Assembly (NCBI GenBank): GCA_021324305.1
Contig: JAJPJI010000013.1
Location: forward strand, 62,001 to 126,000
Direction of reading: 5' to 3'
From: Gammaproteobacteria bacterium
Lineage (GTDB): Bacteria > Pseudomonadota > Gammaproteobacteria > DSM-16500
DNA length: 64,000 nucleotides
Shown here: positions 1 through 9,235 of the stretch, one piece after another
Numbering within the stretch: the first letter of the stretch is position 1
Layout of the letters: each line of letters starts with the position of its first letter
Notes under the pieces: generated by a model
The model's database searches: none
What the model saw: the letters and a program-made list of their open reading frames with translations, nothing else
What the model was told of the DNA's origin: nothing
Made by a program: the position numbers and the translations under genes

Positions 1-30
1 TTGATTCAAAAGAGCCCTTTTGCCGCTTCA

Positions 31-1392
31 TTATCGGGTAATCCTGAAATAGGATTCTGCCCCGTTCAGACTGTTTGCTTCTTTCCACTCGGAAAGCTTG
101 CTGATCGCAAAATCCAGCATCCTGCAATAAAGCCCGTCAGGTTTGACCGCCTGATTATCCGCAGCGCCAGCACGGGCGTCTACCAGAAACTGAAACAGCG
201 CATCGATTTCAGGATTGCTGCCGGCAAATGCCAGGATTTTTTTCACTTCTGTTTGATAATGACGCGTCTTGCCTGAATAAAATGGAGCGGCATATCTTGC
301 AAACAGATTTTTCACTGCGAGATTTAGCGCATGCCGCATATCTTTCTGCTGCGCATTGAATCCGTCATCCCAATGCTCCGAAAAATCGACAGAGTTATTC
401 TTGCCCTGATTAAATGCGCTGCCCACCGCAAAAAATCCATAATTGCACGGCACAATAAATCTCGCGAAGCTGGCCTTGCTGATATTTGAGTCGAGAGTAT
501 AAAAGCATCTTATCGTTTCAATTTGCGGTTTTGGCGGATATGCCACACTCTCCAGCCAGTGTTCACGCAGCTGCAGCTTTTTCTCCTTCAACAAATAGCC
601 ATTTTTCAGGGTCACAATGAAAATGGCAGGTGTACTCACGGCATAAAAATAATCCAGTTTTTCATCATAATTTTCTGGTGTATGAAAATGTCGATAGCTG
701 TTCGCCTGGTCGAAATTATCAAAAAGACGAAGGACATGATCGGAACCATGCAACGAAGCAAAAATCGTTTGCGTGGAGAAGGGACCGCGATAAGCCTTGT
801 TTCCGGCATTCCAGACATATCCCAACAGATTCTCCAGCGTCGAGCCCGTCAAATCAATGGGATTGCCAACGGCATAGTAAGTCTCGCGTACGGGGAAACT
901 TGCGAGATCATTTGCACTCATGGCGCTGGCTGCACGAAATCGGCGTTTCGCACGCAGGTCAAGATACCGAAAAACAAGGCCTTTGATTTCTGCGGGCAGC
1001 AATTTGAACCCGTTAATTGATTTCTTTATTAGGCCATACTGGACTTTTACCTTTTCAAGGTAGGCATGAATCTCATCATCCAGACTGGCGCTGGGCTCCA
1101 CCTTGCGCGTCATATTGTTGCGGCGGGTTTTCAGGTTTGATAGTACGGTTTCAGTCTCGACCCCGGAAGGCATGAATTCTTCCGCAATACCGGATTGCAC
1201 CCTGGAAATCAGCGACTCTGCATCATTCATCAATTTATTGATTTTTTCCTCATTCTCGTAATCTGAAAAATTCTCCAGCTTCCTTTTAGAACTCACCAGG
1301 GATGGAACGATGAATGGCAGAAGTCCGCCAAATTCAGCCACCAGCAAATTGTGCTCCGCAACAAGACAATTGAACTGACTTCGGATGTTCAT
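31..1392 (-). CDS. F-box-like protein of unknown function, possible effector
   Basis: 453 residues. Residues about 130-165 begin LLPAEIKGLVFRYLDL and continue to a conserved-looking Ser/Ala-rich helix. This matches the F-box pattern of LPxEI followed by hydrophobic helices, the eukaryotic motif that binds Skp1 in SCF ubiquitin ligases. Before it lies a charged, mainly helical segment (about 35-125). The C-terminal 290 residues carry no motif I recognise. There is no signal peptide or clear membrane segment. ATG start at 1392 is preceded by GAGGA at good spacing. It is divergent from the ParB homologue. F-box proteins are known effectors in Legionella and relatives. That this one is an effector is inferred from the motif alone. 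Confidence 0.6.
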   Translation of the reverse strand: MNIRSQFNCLVAEHNLLVAEFGGLLPFIVPSLVSSKRKLENFSDYENEEKINKLMNDAESLISRVQSGIAEEFMPSGVETETVLSNLKTRRNNMTRKVEPSASLDDEIHAYLEKVKVQYGLIKKSINGFKLLPAEIKGLVFRYLDLRAKRRFRAASAMSANDLASFPVRETYYAVGNPIDLTGSTLENLLGYVWNAGNKAYRGPFSTQTIFASLHGSDHVLRLFDNFDQANSYRHFHTPENYDEKLDYFYAVSTPAIFIVTLKNGYLLKEKKLQLREHWLESVAYPPKPQIETIRCFYTLDSNISKASFARFIVPCNYGFFAVGSAFNQGKNNSVDFSEHWDDGFNAQQKDMRHALNLAVKNLFARYAAPFYSGKTRHYQTEVKKILAFAGSNPEIDALFQFLVDARAGAADNQAVKPDGLYCRMLDFAISKLSEWKEANSLNGAESYFRITR

Positions 1393-1478
1393 TGAAATCC
1401 TCGTTTTTTGTTTGCAAAATGTGCATTATGCCAGTAAAGCATATGGGCTGACAGCCGCTTTTCTGATATCATTACCGC

Positions 1479-2282
1479 ATGCAAAAAAGACGACCCACAC
1501 TTCAACAAATCGCCATCGACCTCCTGGTACGCGGCAAATATCAGCCCAGGCAGCATTTTGACCCGGAAAAGCTGCGTGAATTAGCTGATTCCATCAAAAG
1601 TACAGGCGGTTTGTTACAGCCTATCGTCGTCAGACCGACAGCCGGCAGCAAATATGAAATCGTCGCAGGTGAACGACGCTGGCGTGCCGCCCAGCTGGCA
1701 GGACTTGAAGATGTAAGCTGTCTCGTGTGCCAGTATACCGATGAACAGGCATTGCAGGCGTCCATCGTCGAAAATATCAGCCGTGCGGATCTGAATCCGA
1801 TTGAAGAAGCCCAGGCCTACCAACGCCTGATTGATGAATTCCAGTATTTGCATGAGGAAGTCGCGGCATCAGTTGGTAAGTCCCGGGCAGCCATTACCAA
1901 TTCATTGAGGCTTTTGAAACTGGATGCGCGGGTACAACAGTATCTGGTCACAGGCATGATCTCTGAAGGCCATGGCAAAATCCTTGCCGGCCTGGAACCA
2001 CAGCATCAGATTGAACTGGCAGAGCGTTGCGTGCAAAAGGGCTGGAATGTCCGCAAGATGGAGCTGGAAGCAAAAAAATTGCAACTGGCAGGCTCCTCTG
2101 ACCAAGGCCCTTACAGCGACGCCAATATCAAACGTCTTGAGACAGCCTTGTCCGAACACCTTGGCAATCGTGCGCAAATTGAATATGAAGAACGCGGCGG
2201 CGGCTATATACGTTTACGCTTCAATAATATCGATGAACTTGAAGGCCACTTCCAGCGCATCGGTTTCAGGTACGAAGAATAA
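1479..2282 (+). CDS. parB: ParB/Spo0J-family chromosome partitioning protein
   Basis: 267 residues. The N-terminal ParB/Srx domain shows the GERRWRAA box (about residues 64-71) that binds CTP and parS, then ENISRADLNPIEEA, the second conserved box. A helix-turn-helix region follows (about 120-145, VAASVGKSRAAITNSLRLL), then a C-terminal dimerisation region. ParB loads on parS sites next to the origin, slides as a CTP-gated clamp and is moved by ParA. No parA lies beside it in this window, and I saw no consensus parS nearby. It could therefore be the chromosomal ParB separated from ParA or a paralogue. Length is close to the family norm (about 260-300). Confidence 0.9.
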   Translation: MQKRRPTLQQIAIDLLVRGKYQPRQHFDPEKLRELADSIKSTGGLLQPIVVRPTAGSKYEIVAGERRWRAAQLAGLEDVSCLVCQYTDEQALQASIVENISRADLNPIEEAQAYQRLIDEFQYLHEEVAASVGKSRAAITNSLRLLKLDARVQQYLVTGMISEGHGKILAGLEPQHQIELAERCVQKGWNVRKMELEAKKLQLAGSSDQGPYSDANIKRLETALSEHLGNRAQIEYEERGGGYIRLRFNNIDELEGHFQRIGFRYEE

Positions 2283-2451
2283 TATCACCAGAAGCAGTTC
2301 GGGCACTTGCCATTTCTTCGTTGCGGCATGGGTTAGATTTTTTGTTTTCTGACGCTCATAGTCAGATGAAGTTCAACGATTTATGTAAGCGCAATCATCC
2401 AACAGCAGTTGTAGATTACTTCGCCACAAAAGCACTCCGCAAACAGGAAAT

Positions 2452-4158
2452 TTATTTACTCTGAGATTTAAAGATGATGGTTTGAATGCCATGCGCTGGA
2501 ATATACAAGTTCAAAAATATATTTCCACCCTCTCTGGAATTATCCTGAATGTAATAATTCCTACCGCTGAAATCACGATTCAGCACCACAAGCGTGATTG
2601 TTTCAGGAATATTGCCATGCGCAGGGACCTTGAACGCAACTTCTTCCAATGGAAATGGGCCCTTGGACTGGCTTGCCAGCATGACCGATTCTGGCCGGAG
2701 AAACTTGCTGAAATGGCCTAGATAAAAATACATGGGCTGAATATATAAAGTTTGCGTGCTGAGGTCAGCCAGTATGGGTGCATCAACTTTATTGTTCGCC
2801 CAATTTGGGCCGCCCTGCATATCCAGTACCAGATTCCAGTCCATCCAGCCGGACACAGAATGATTGAGATCACTGATGATATCATGCGCGTAAGCTTCGC
2901 CCCGGGACCAGCTGCCAAGTGACGGCCCACCCATCAAGGGTAAATAGCCTTCACACGCTTCTGTTCCAAGAATGAATTTTTTATTCACGCCGCTCCGTTT
3001 ATTTAATGCCTGATATGCATCATCAAGATTTCCATAATACCTGTCCAAATTCATATACCAGTGCAGGCCTGCACCATCGACATATTGGGCAACTTCCGGA
3101 TCATCGAGCATGGTCATTCTTCGTTGGATGGTTGTCACCTGGTCATCGTGAACCATGAGATTGATTTTGGAGCCGTATTCCTGCTCAAATTGCCTGAGTG
3201 CCGGACCTAAATAAGCTTTAACAAAATTTCCTTCTTCCATTTCTGTTGAATACATGGTCTGCCAGGTTTGCATGAATTTTTTGCCAAGATAGCCGGAATC
3301 AACCGGCTCATTCTGGACGGTGACACCCCAAAATCGTATCTGCTGCGCTCGATATGCCCGAAAGAATTTAATGAAATAATCCGACCATACCTGTTGATAT
3401 TGCGGCCACAAATTTCCATGCACCATGCTGTAATTTGACTTCATCCAGGCTGGTGCAGACCAGGGACTTGCGAACAGCCGCAAGGGCTGATGTGTATTCT
3501 CTTCAACTGCCTGCATGGCAGACTTAATCATGGGAATTTTGTATTCGAGATCCTCAGGCTGCAGAGCGAAATTGGTCAGGTTAAGATCCGGTTCATCGGC
3601 ATAAGAATATTGTGAAGCCAAATCCGAGCACCCATTCAGGCGAGGTACGGAAATTGATTTGCCGTTTTTTTCGATGACTTGGCGGCAGGAGAAATCATTG
3701 CTCGCCATTGGAACCCGGCCCAATGAATATTCGATTCCCTGCGCTGAGAAATACGCCTTTATCAGGGCATTCTGCAAGGCTTTTGACATATTCCCAAACA
3801 GCATGGAAGCACTGTCTGTAAATGCCCCGCCAAAACCGATGATTGGTGCCGTGTCCTTTAAATCAGACTCATTGATGACGATATAATGCCAGCCGCCATT
3901 ATTCTTGCCTGTAAATGCCTGACTGGTTTGTTCCATCCATTTGCCGCCGCTCGACGTTTGATAAACAACCGCCTGCTCGTTCAGCCTCTCCAGCGTCAGC
4001 GCCGGTATAGCAAGCGGACACTGTGAATCGGTGCAGGTAACAACGTTTGCCATTGCCGTGTCTGCCGCGAAGATCATCTGAGAAGAAAGCAGCGCTGCTG
4101 CCAGGACATTATTTACAAATAGTGTTCGCAGAAAATAACCAGACAATCCATTTTTCAT
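2452..4158 (-). CDS. Secreted glycoside hydrolase family 30 (glucosylceramidase-like)
   Basis: 568 residues from the chosen ATG at 4158, which has GGGAAG upstream. A TTG 15 bases further up would overlap that site. Residues about 1-35 are a signal peptide with a hydrophobic core ending near IFAA, so the enzyme is exported. The GH30 (beta/alpha)8 fold is marked by GFGGAFTDSAS, LFASPWSAPAWMKSN, the acid/base Glu in TVQNEP (E284) and the nucleophile Glu in LGTEACEG (E400). The C-terminal beta domain completes the family layout. GH30 contains human lysosomal glucosylceramidase and bacterial beta-glucanases; both catalytic residues are present. The substrate could be host glucosylceramide or a beta-glucan, which sequence alone does not settle. 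It stands alone with no sugar-uptake genes next to it. Confidence 0.88.
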   Translation of the reverse strand: MKNGLSGYFLRTLFVNNVLAAALLSSQMIFAADTAMANVVTCTDSQCPLAIPALTLERLNEQAVVYQTSSGGKWMEQTSQAFTGKNNGGWHYIVINESDLKDTAPIIGFGGAFTDSASMLFGNMSKALQNALIKAYFSAQGIEYSLGRVPMASNDFSCRQVIEKNGKSISVPRLNGCSDLASQYSYADEPDLNLTNFALQPEDLEYKIPMIKSAMQAVEENTHQPLRLFASPWSAPAWMKSNYSMVHGNLWPQYQQVWSDYFIKFFRAYRAQQIRFWGVTVQNEPVDSGYLGKKFMQTWQTMYSTEMEEGNFVKAYLGPALRQFEQEYGSKINLMVHDDQVTTIQRRMTMLDDPEVAQYVDGAGLHWYMNLDRYYGNLDDAYQALNKRSGVNKKFILGTEACEGYLPLMGGPSLGSWSRGEAYAHDIISDLNHSVSGWMDWNLVLDMQGGPNWANNKVDAPILADLSTQTLYIQPMYFYLGHFSKFLRPESVMLASQSKGPFPLEEVAFKVPAHGNIPETITLVVLNRDFSGRNYYIQDNSREGGNIFLNLYIPAHGIQTIIFKSQSK

Positions 4159-4202
4159 TTTGACGCTTCCCAATCATGCGCTGTTAAAAGTATCAGAGCC
4201 TT

Positions 4203-5015
4203 TTAACGGTCCAGGCTCGCATCCTGCAATACCGCATTCGCATTCATGCGTGCCAGACTTTTTTCAATGCGGCGCAAACCCTTGTCCACGCTTTTGGCAC
4301 GAGTGCTTAATTCCGGATTCAATACCGTGGTCGCATGATTGATATGCTCAAGGTATTTGATCAACACATCCGATGGCAGAAAAACCATTTGATAACCCGC
4401 ATCCAGCAGACGCTTGTGCATGTCCTTTCCAGCCACCATGTCGCCGCCCGAAAAAGTCAAATTCAGTTTTTTTAATACATCCAGCCGATACATGGCACAA
4501 TGACTGCGCAGGTAATAATAATTTTTTCCAATGCCTTCAATTCCATGCTGTGCCTTGCCTGTCACCCGATAATAGGCAAGCTGCGCCTTGCGCTCCAGCA
4601 ATTTCAGGACTTGCCGCCATAACGGCTTGGACTCAAGCTTCCATGAACCCACCCCTGCTATTTCCGGATTCTTCTCCATCTGGCTGATCAGAAATTCCAG
4701 CCATTGGGGATGCTTGACCAGCGTGTCTGTGTGAATTGACAGCACATACGGCGTTTGGGCCTGCGCCATGCCTAAGTCCAGGGCCCGCGAATGCGCCGAT
4801 ATGGAGCCCTCATCAGGGATAGCCTGACGCTCGATTAACTGGATCCAGGAAACACTGCGCAAATAATCCAGCGAGGCGTCCCGTGAATCATTATCAATGA
4901 CGATGACTCTGACCTTGTTCAGGTCGGTATATTTGCGTATCAGCCGTAAGCATAGCTTCGTCAATTCCAGGGTTTTATAATGTGGCACTAATATCGTCAC
5001 TTGCGGCTGCATCAT
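4203..5015 (-). CDS. Family 2 glycosyltransferase
   Basis: 270 residues with a GT-A fold. VTILVPHYKT opens the nucleotide-sugar domain, VIDNDSRDAS follows at about residues 60-69, and HTDT (about 115) is the likely DxD-type metal-binding site. GKDMHKRLLDAGY (about 205) corresponds to the acceptor/catalytic ED-type region. There is no membrane segment, so it probably acts on the cytoplasmic face. It is divergent from the dTDP-rhamnose operon and shares its upstream region, which suggests a rhamnosyl- or other surface-glycan transferase. That sugar assignment is inferred from context. Two adjacent ATGs (5015 and 5012) are both possible starts. Confidence 0.82.
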   Translation of the reverse strand: MMQPQVTILVPHYKTLELTKLCLRLIRKYTDLNKVRVIVIDNDSRDASLDYLRSVSWIQLIERQAIPDEGSISAHSRALDLGMAQAQTPYVLSIHTDTLVKHPQWLEFLISQMEKNPEIAGVGSWKLESKPLWRQVLKLLERKAQLAYYRVTGKAQHGIEGIGKNYYYLRSHCAMYRLDVLKKLNLTFSGGDMVAGKDMHKRLLDAGYQMVFLPSDVLIKYLEHINHATTVLNPELSTRAKSVDKGLRRIEKSLARMNANAVLQDASLDR

Positions 5016-5027
5016 GGGCTGTAAAAA

Positions 5028-5056
5028 CTCGCATCTTGAAATGTAACGGGTATAAT
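5028..5056 (+). promoter_or_regulatory. Probable rmlA operon promoter
   Basis: A perfect TATAAT (-10) lies at 5051-5056, 41 bases before the rmlA ATG. The -35 region is weak. GGGGT just before the rmlA ATG is the ribosome binding site. Confidence 0.45.
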
Positions 5057-5097
5057 ACGCGCTTCTCTATCTGAACTGAAGAACCTTTGGGGTCTGG

Positions 5098-5964
5098 ATG
5101 AAAGGCATTATTTTAGCGGGAGGACTGGGTACACGCCTCTATCCCGCAACCCGGTCAATTGGTAAACAATTACTGCCGGTATATGACAAGCCAATGATTT
5201 ATTACCCATTATGCACGCTGATGCAGGCTGGAATCAGCGAGATCCTCATTATCACGACACCACATGAATTAACCATGTTCCAGCAAATGCTCGGCGACGG
5301 CTCGCAATGGGGTATCTCTCTCTCCTATGCCGTACAACCCAATCCCGAAGGCATTGCACAGGCGTTCATCATCGGTGAAAAATTCATCGGCAATGATTCT
5401 GTCAGCCTGATTCTTGGCGACAATATTTTATATGGTGACGGCTTGTCAGATAAATTAAGCAAGGCCGCACAGCAAACATCCGGTGCCACGATTTTCGGTT
5501 ATTATGTAGCGGACCCGGAACGTTATGGCGTCATCAGGTTTGATGAAAACAATCATCCCGTTGATATCATTGAAAAACCAACGACCCACATCTCAAATTA
5601 TGCCGTCATCGGGCTCTATTTTTACGACAACCAAATCGTCGACATTGCCAGACAGCTGAAACCCTCCGACCGCGGCGAACTGGAAATTACCGATGTCAAT
5701 CGCCGTTATCTCGAGCTAAAAAAATTACGCGTGGAAAAACTGGGACGCGGAACAGCCTGGCTGGACACAGGCACACACAAGTCGCTGCTGGACGCAGCCA
5801 ATTTTATTTATGTACTGGAACAGCGTCAGGGATTAAAAATCGGCAGTCCCGAAGAAGTTGCCTGGCGTATGGGACTGATTTCAACAGCTCAAGTTGAAAA
5901 GCTCGCAGCCACGCAAATTAAAAGCGGCTATGGAGAATATTTATTGAATTTGGTAAGTGCTTAG
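5098..5964 (+). CDS. rmlA: Glucose-1-phosphate thymidylyltransferase
   Basis: 288 residues, the usual length for RmlA. It joins glucose-1-phosphate and dTTP to give dTDP-glucose, the first step of dTDP-L-rhamnose synthesis. The nucleotide-binding signature [11 protein letters not shown] is at residues 8-18, followed by [27 protein letters not shown] holds the catalytic Asp, and IIEKP and [10 protein letters not shown] are typical of the family. It is the first gene of the rml operon, 52 bases before rmlC. Product feedback by dTDP-rhamnose is known for the family. Cytoplasmic. Confidence 0.97.
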   Translation: MKGIILAGGLGTRLYPATRSIGKQLLPVYDKPMIYYPLCTLMQAGISEILIITTPHELTMFQQMLGDGSQWGISLSYAVQPNPEGIAQAFIIGEKFIGNDSVSLILGDNILYGDGLSDKLSKAAQQTSGATIFGYYVADPERYGVIRFDENNHPVDIIEKPTTHISNYAVIGLYFYDNQIVDIARQLKPSDRGELEITDVNRRYLELKKLRVEKLGRGTAWLDTGTHKSLLDAANFIYVLEQRQGLKIGSPEEVAWRMGLISTAQVEKLAATQIKSGYGEYLLNLVSA

Positions 5965-6016
5965 AATGCGGATCAAATGACACAGTAAACAAGACACTAC
6001 TTACAAAGAGAGAACC

Positions 6017-6562
6017 ATGAAAGTCACAGAAGGACCATTACCAGGGCTGCTCATTATCGAGCCCCGCGTATTCAATGATAATCGCGGCTATTTTTTTGAG
6101 GTCTTCCAGCAAAAACGTTATGCGGAATTTGGCATTCCCGCATTCGTACAAGACAACGTTTCCAGGTCCGCACGCAATGTATTGCGCGGACTGCATTATC
6201 AACTCCCGCACGCGCAGGGCAAACTGGTCTTTGTGACACGCGGCAGTGTCTGGGATGTCGCTGTCGATATACGCACGAATTCGCCGACATTTGGCCAATG
6301 GTTTGGGATACACCTGAATGATGAAAACCATACGCAATTTTATATCCCGCCAGGGTTTGCACACGGATTTTGTGTCCTGTCAGACGAAGCTGATTTTCAT
6401 TACAAATGTACTGACTACTATCAGCCAGGATCCGAACACGGCATAGCCTGGAATGACGAGCGATTAAATATTCCCTGGCCGGTCAGCAATCCGGTTTTGT
6501 CTCCGAAAGATGAAATCTATCCTGCGCTGCATGAGATAGCCCATGAAAAATTATTTACCTAG
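6017..6562 (+). CDS. rmlC: dTDP-4-dehydrorhamnose 3,5-epimerase
   Basis: 181 residues, a cupin-fold enzyme. It epimerises C3 and C5 of dTDP-4-keto-6-deoxyglucose in step three of rhamnose synthesis. Visible family motifs are NRGYFFEVFQ, the catalytic His in LRGLHYQ (about residue 60), and FYIPPGFAHGFCVLSD (about 110-125), which lines the active site. AGAG precedes the ATG. Its last 20 bases overlap rmlD, so the two are probably translationally coupled. Confidence 0.97.
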   Translation: MKVTEGPLPGLLIIEPRVFNDNRGYFFEVFQQKRYAEFGIPAFVQDNVSRSARNVLRGLHYQLPHAQGKLVFVTRGSVWDVAVDIRTNSPTFGQWFGIHLNDENHTQFYIPPGFAHGFCVLSDEADFHYKCTDYYQPGSEHGIAWNDERLNIPWPVSNPVLSPKDEIYPALHEIAHEKLFT

Positions 6563-7418
6563 GGTTCTCATCACGGGCGGAAGCGGCCAACTGGGTCACG
6601 CACTGCAGCATCACGCAGCGGCTCTGGAGTTCCATGTAACGGCTTGCTCGCATGCTGAACTGGATATTACCGATATCACATCAATCAACAAAGCCATTAC
6701 CCATTATTCGCCTGACATCATCATTAACGCAGCAGCCTACACTGCCGTTGATAAAGCTGAACAGGACAGGGAAGCTTGCATGCGGATAAATCATAGGGGC
6801 GCAGAATACATCGCACAGGCTTGCGTGAAGTACAAGATACCACTGATTCATCTTTCAACGGACTATGTTTTTGATGGCACCAAAACATCGCCATACCGCG
6901 AAGATGATACCGCTAACCCGGTCAATTTTTATGGAACCAGCAAATGGCTGGGTGAACAATCCGTGCGCGCCTATTGCGACCACCATATTATTTTACGTGT
7001 CAGCGGTATCTTCAGTGAGTATGGCAATAATTTCATGAAAACAATGCTGAGACTTGCGCGCGAGAGAAATGAATTACGCGTGGTAGCCGATCAAATCACT
7101 TGCCCCACTTATGCAGGACATATTGCCGGGGTTATCTTCTCCATCATCAAACAACCGGCGCGGCAAGGAACCTATCATTATTGCGACGCAAGCCCTGCTT
7201 CATGGCATGAGTTTGCTCAGGCAATCATCAATGCATCCAGACAGCATCAGGAATTGCGTGTTGAAACAGTGAAGGCCATTCCAGCCACTGATTACCCGAC
7301 ACCTGCCAGACGTCCCGCCTATTCCGTCCTGGATTGCAGCAAAATAGAGAATGATTTTGGTATCAAACAGGCCGAATGGATGCAGGCCGTCGAATCGACA
7401 GCCGCCATGCTTGCCTAA
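6543..7418 (+). CDS. rmlD: dTDP-4-dehydrorhamnose reductase
   Basis: 291 residues, an extended SDR enzyme. It reduces dTDP-4-keto-L-rhamnose to dTDP-L-rhamnose, the final pathway step. The Rossmann motif GGSGQLG is at about residues 12-18. INAAAYTAVDKAE, STDYVFDGTK and the catalytic pair in YGTSKWLGE (YxxxK) are all present. The start lies inside the end of rmlC (20-base overlap), and rmlB begins 16 bases after the stop. Confidence 0.97.
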   Translation: MKNYLPRVLITGGSGQLGHALQHHAAALEFHVTACSHAELDITDITSINKAITHYSPDIIINAAAYTAVDKAEQDREACMRINHRGAEYIAQACVKYKIPLIHLSTDYVFDGTKTSPYREDDTANPVNFYGTSKWLGEQSVRAYCDHHIILRVSGIFSEYGNNFMKTMLRLARERNELRVVADQITCPTYAGHIAGVIFSIIKQPARQGTYHYCDASPASWHEFAQAIINASRQHQELRVETVKAIPATDYPTPARRPAYSVLDCSKIENDFGIKQAEWMQAVESTAAMLA

Positions 7419-7434
7419 GAATTGAGGAATTGAA

Positions 7435-8454
7435 ATGAATACATACCAGCCACACTCCATGCTTGTCACCGGCGGCGCAGGATTCATAGGAGCGAATTTT
7501 ATACGCCATGTATTACAGCATGAACCCGGAATCAGCATTGTTAATCTTGACAAGTTAACCTACGCAGGCAATCTGGATAATTTGCATGATCTTCCCAACT
7601 CCGAGCGCTATCATTTCATTCGCGGCGATATCCTGGATTCAGATCTGGTCAGACATGTCCTGCAGCATCATCATATTGACACTATTGTGCATTTTGCCGC
7701 GGAAAGTCATGTTGACCGCTCCATTACCGGTCCTGCGGCTTTCGTGCAAACCAATGTATTAGGGACGTTTGTGCTGCTTGAGGCTGCACGTCATCACTGG
7801 TTTGAAGTTAAAGCATGCCAGCCATCGCATTGCCGCTTCCATCACATCTCGACAGATGAGGTGTATGGCTCCCTGAAAACTGGCGATCCGCTTTTCACAG
7901 AAAAAACTGTTTATGACCCTCGCTCACCTTATTCGGCGTCAAAAGCAGGTTCGGATCATCTGGTCAACGCTTATTATCATACCTACGGTTTGCCAGTGAC
8001 CATTTCCAACTGCTCAAACAATTATGGGCCATACCAGCATCCTGAAAAATTCATTCCAACCGTGATTCGTTCCTGCATCATGCGGCAAGACATTCCCATT
8101 TATGGGAACGGAAAAAACATTCGCGACTGGCTGCATGTTGAGGATCATTGCCGCGGCATTCTCAGAATTATCAAACAAGGCAAGACCGGTGAACGCTATA
8201 ATCTTGGCGGCAATAACGAATGGGAAAACATCAATCTGGCACGCTACATTTGCGAACAGTTTGACAAACTGCGGCCGGGTGAAACATCCCACACGTCATT
8301 GCTGAAATTCGTGACTGACAGGCCAGGCCATGATTTTCGATACGCGATAGACACCACGAAAATCAGGAATGAACTCGGATGGCAACCCCAGGAAACGCTG
8401 GAGTCAGGCATTAAAAAAACGATCGATTTTTATTTGTCACACTACCAGACCTGA
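7435..8454 (+). CDS. rmlB: dTDP-glucose 4,6-dehydratase
   Basis: 339 residues, an NAD-dependent extended SDR. It converts dTDP-glucose to dTDP-4-keto-6-deoxyglucose, step two of rhamnose synthesis. GGAGFIGANF (about residues 13-22) binds NAD. HISTDEVYGSL gives the catalytic Thr-Asp-Glu, and YSASKAGSDH gives YxxxK. GAGG lies just before the ATG. It is last in the order rmlA-C-D-B. In many gammaproteobacteria rmlB comes first, so the order is rearranged here. Its last 13 bases overlap the convergent SDR gene. Confidence 0.97.
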   Translation: MNTYQPHSMLVTGGAGFIGANFIRHVLQHEPGISIVNLDKLTYAGNLDNLHDLPNSERYHFIRGDILDSDLVRHVLQHHHIDTIVHFAAESHVDRSITGPAAFVQTNVLGTFVLLEAARHHWFEVKACQPSHCRFHHISTDEVYGSLKTGDPLFTEKTVYDPRSPYSASKAGSDHLVNAYYHTYGLPVTISNCSNNYGPYQHPEKFIPTVIRSCIMRQDIPIYGNGKNIRDWLHVEDHCRGILRIIKQGKTGERYNLGGNNEWENINLARYICEQFDKLRPGETSHTSLLKFVTDRPGHDFRYAIDTTKIRNELGWQPQETLESGIKKTIDFYLSHYQT

Positions 8455-9041
8455 TAGATTTGTCCTGTTTGCGCACCTTCAACGCTTTTACTATACGCAA
8501 TCGCAACACGTGCCGCCGGCGCGGGTTCAAATCCATGGAAATAATCACCATATGCTGACATGGATTCGGAAACAATGGTTGGGCTGATTGAGTTGATGCG
8601 CAGCATGCGCGGCATTTCAATGGCTGAAGCAATCACAAAACTGTCTATCGCACCATTGACCATGGAGGCTGAAGATCCGTAGCGTATCGGATCCCGGCTT
8701 AGAATGCCGCTGGTCAGGGTAAATGAACCTCCTTCATTGATATATTTCAAGCCAGCCAACACCAGATTCACCTGTCCCATGAGCTTATCATTCAGACCGA
8801 CAAGATAATTCTCGGGTGTCATTTCCTTGAAATCGCCAAAATGCACTTTGCCAGCCGTGGAAACCACCGCATCGAATTTTCCAACCGATTGATACATTGA
8901 TTCAATCGATTTGATATCCTTGATATCAACTTTTACGTCACCATGTGAGTATCCCGCAACGACAATTGTATGCCGCTTCGAAAGTTCCGCAACAACAGCT
9001 TTACCAATGGTTCCGGTCCCACCTACGACGATGATTTTCAT
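8442..9041 (-). CDS. Short-chain dehydrogenase lacking the usual catalytic Tyr (Lin1944-like)
   Basis: 199 residues. VVGGTGTIGKAVV at the N-terminus is a Rossmann nucleotide-binding motif, and VVSTAGKVHFGDF corresponds to the NNAG region. Where classical SDRs have YxxxK, this has RYGSSASMVNGAIDSFV followed by RINSISPT. That pattern fits the small Lin1944-like SDR group, in which the canonical Tyr/Lys pair is altered. The substrate is unknown. It overlaps the convergent rmlB by 13 bases but is not part of that operon. NADP-dependent redox activity is an inference from fold only. Confidence 0.8.
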   Translation of the reverse strand: MKIIVVGGTGTIGKAVVAELSKRHTIVVAGYSHGDVKVDIKDIKSIESMYQSVGKFDAVVSTAGKVHFGDFKEMTPENYLVGLNDKLMGQVNLVLAGLKYINEGGSFTLTSGILSRDPIRYGSSASMVNGAIDSFVIASAIEMPRMLRINSISPTIVSESMSAYGDYFHGFEPAPAARVAIAYSKSVEGAQTGQIYQVW

Positions 9042-9235
9042 GTCTGTCTCCAGTTTTGAATTCGGCTGATTTATTCAACTTAGCAGATTTTCCAGCGCAT
9101 GATAAGCTGTCGAAAAGTATATTGACTGTTTACAAAACGAGGATAATGATCGCCGCTTTACATATAAACAAGGAATTACACTGAATTTATTATGTCAACT
9201 ATTTAATCCTGAGCAGATACCCTGGCGTATATTCA

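Noticed and set aside
523-1020. 165-codon frame opposite the F-box-like gene
   Set aside because: Shadow frame of a better supported gene with start site and domain evidence.
1393-2451. parS site near the ParB homologue
   Set aside because: I looked for the TGTTTCACGTGAAACA consensus and saw no match nearby.
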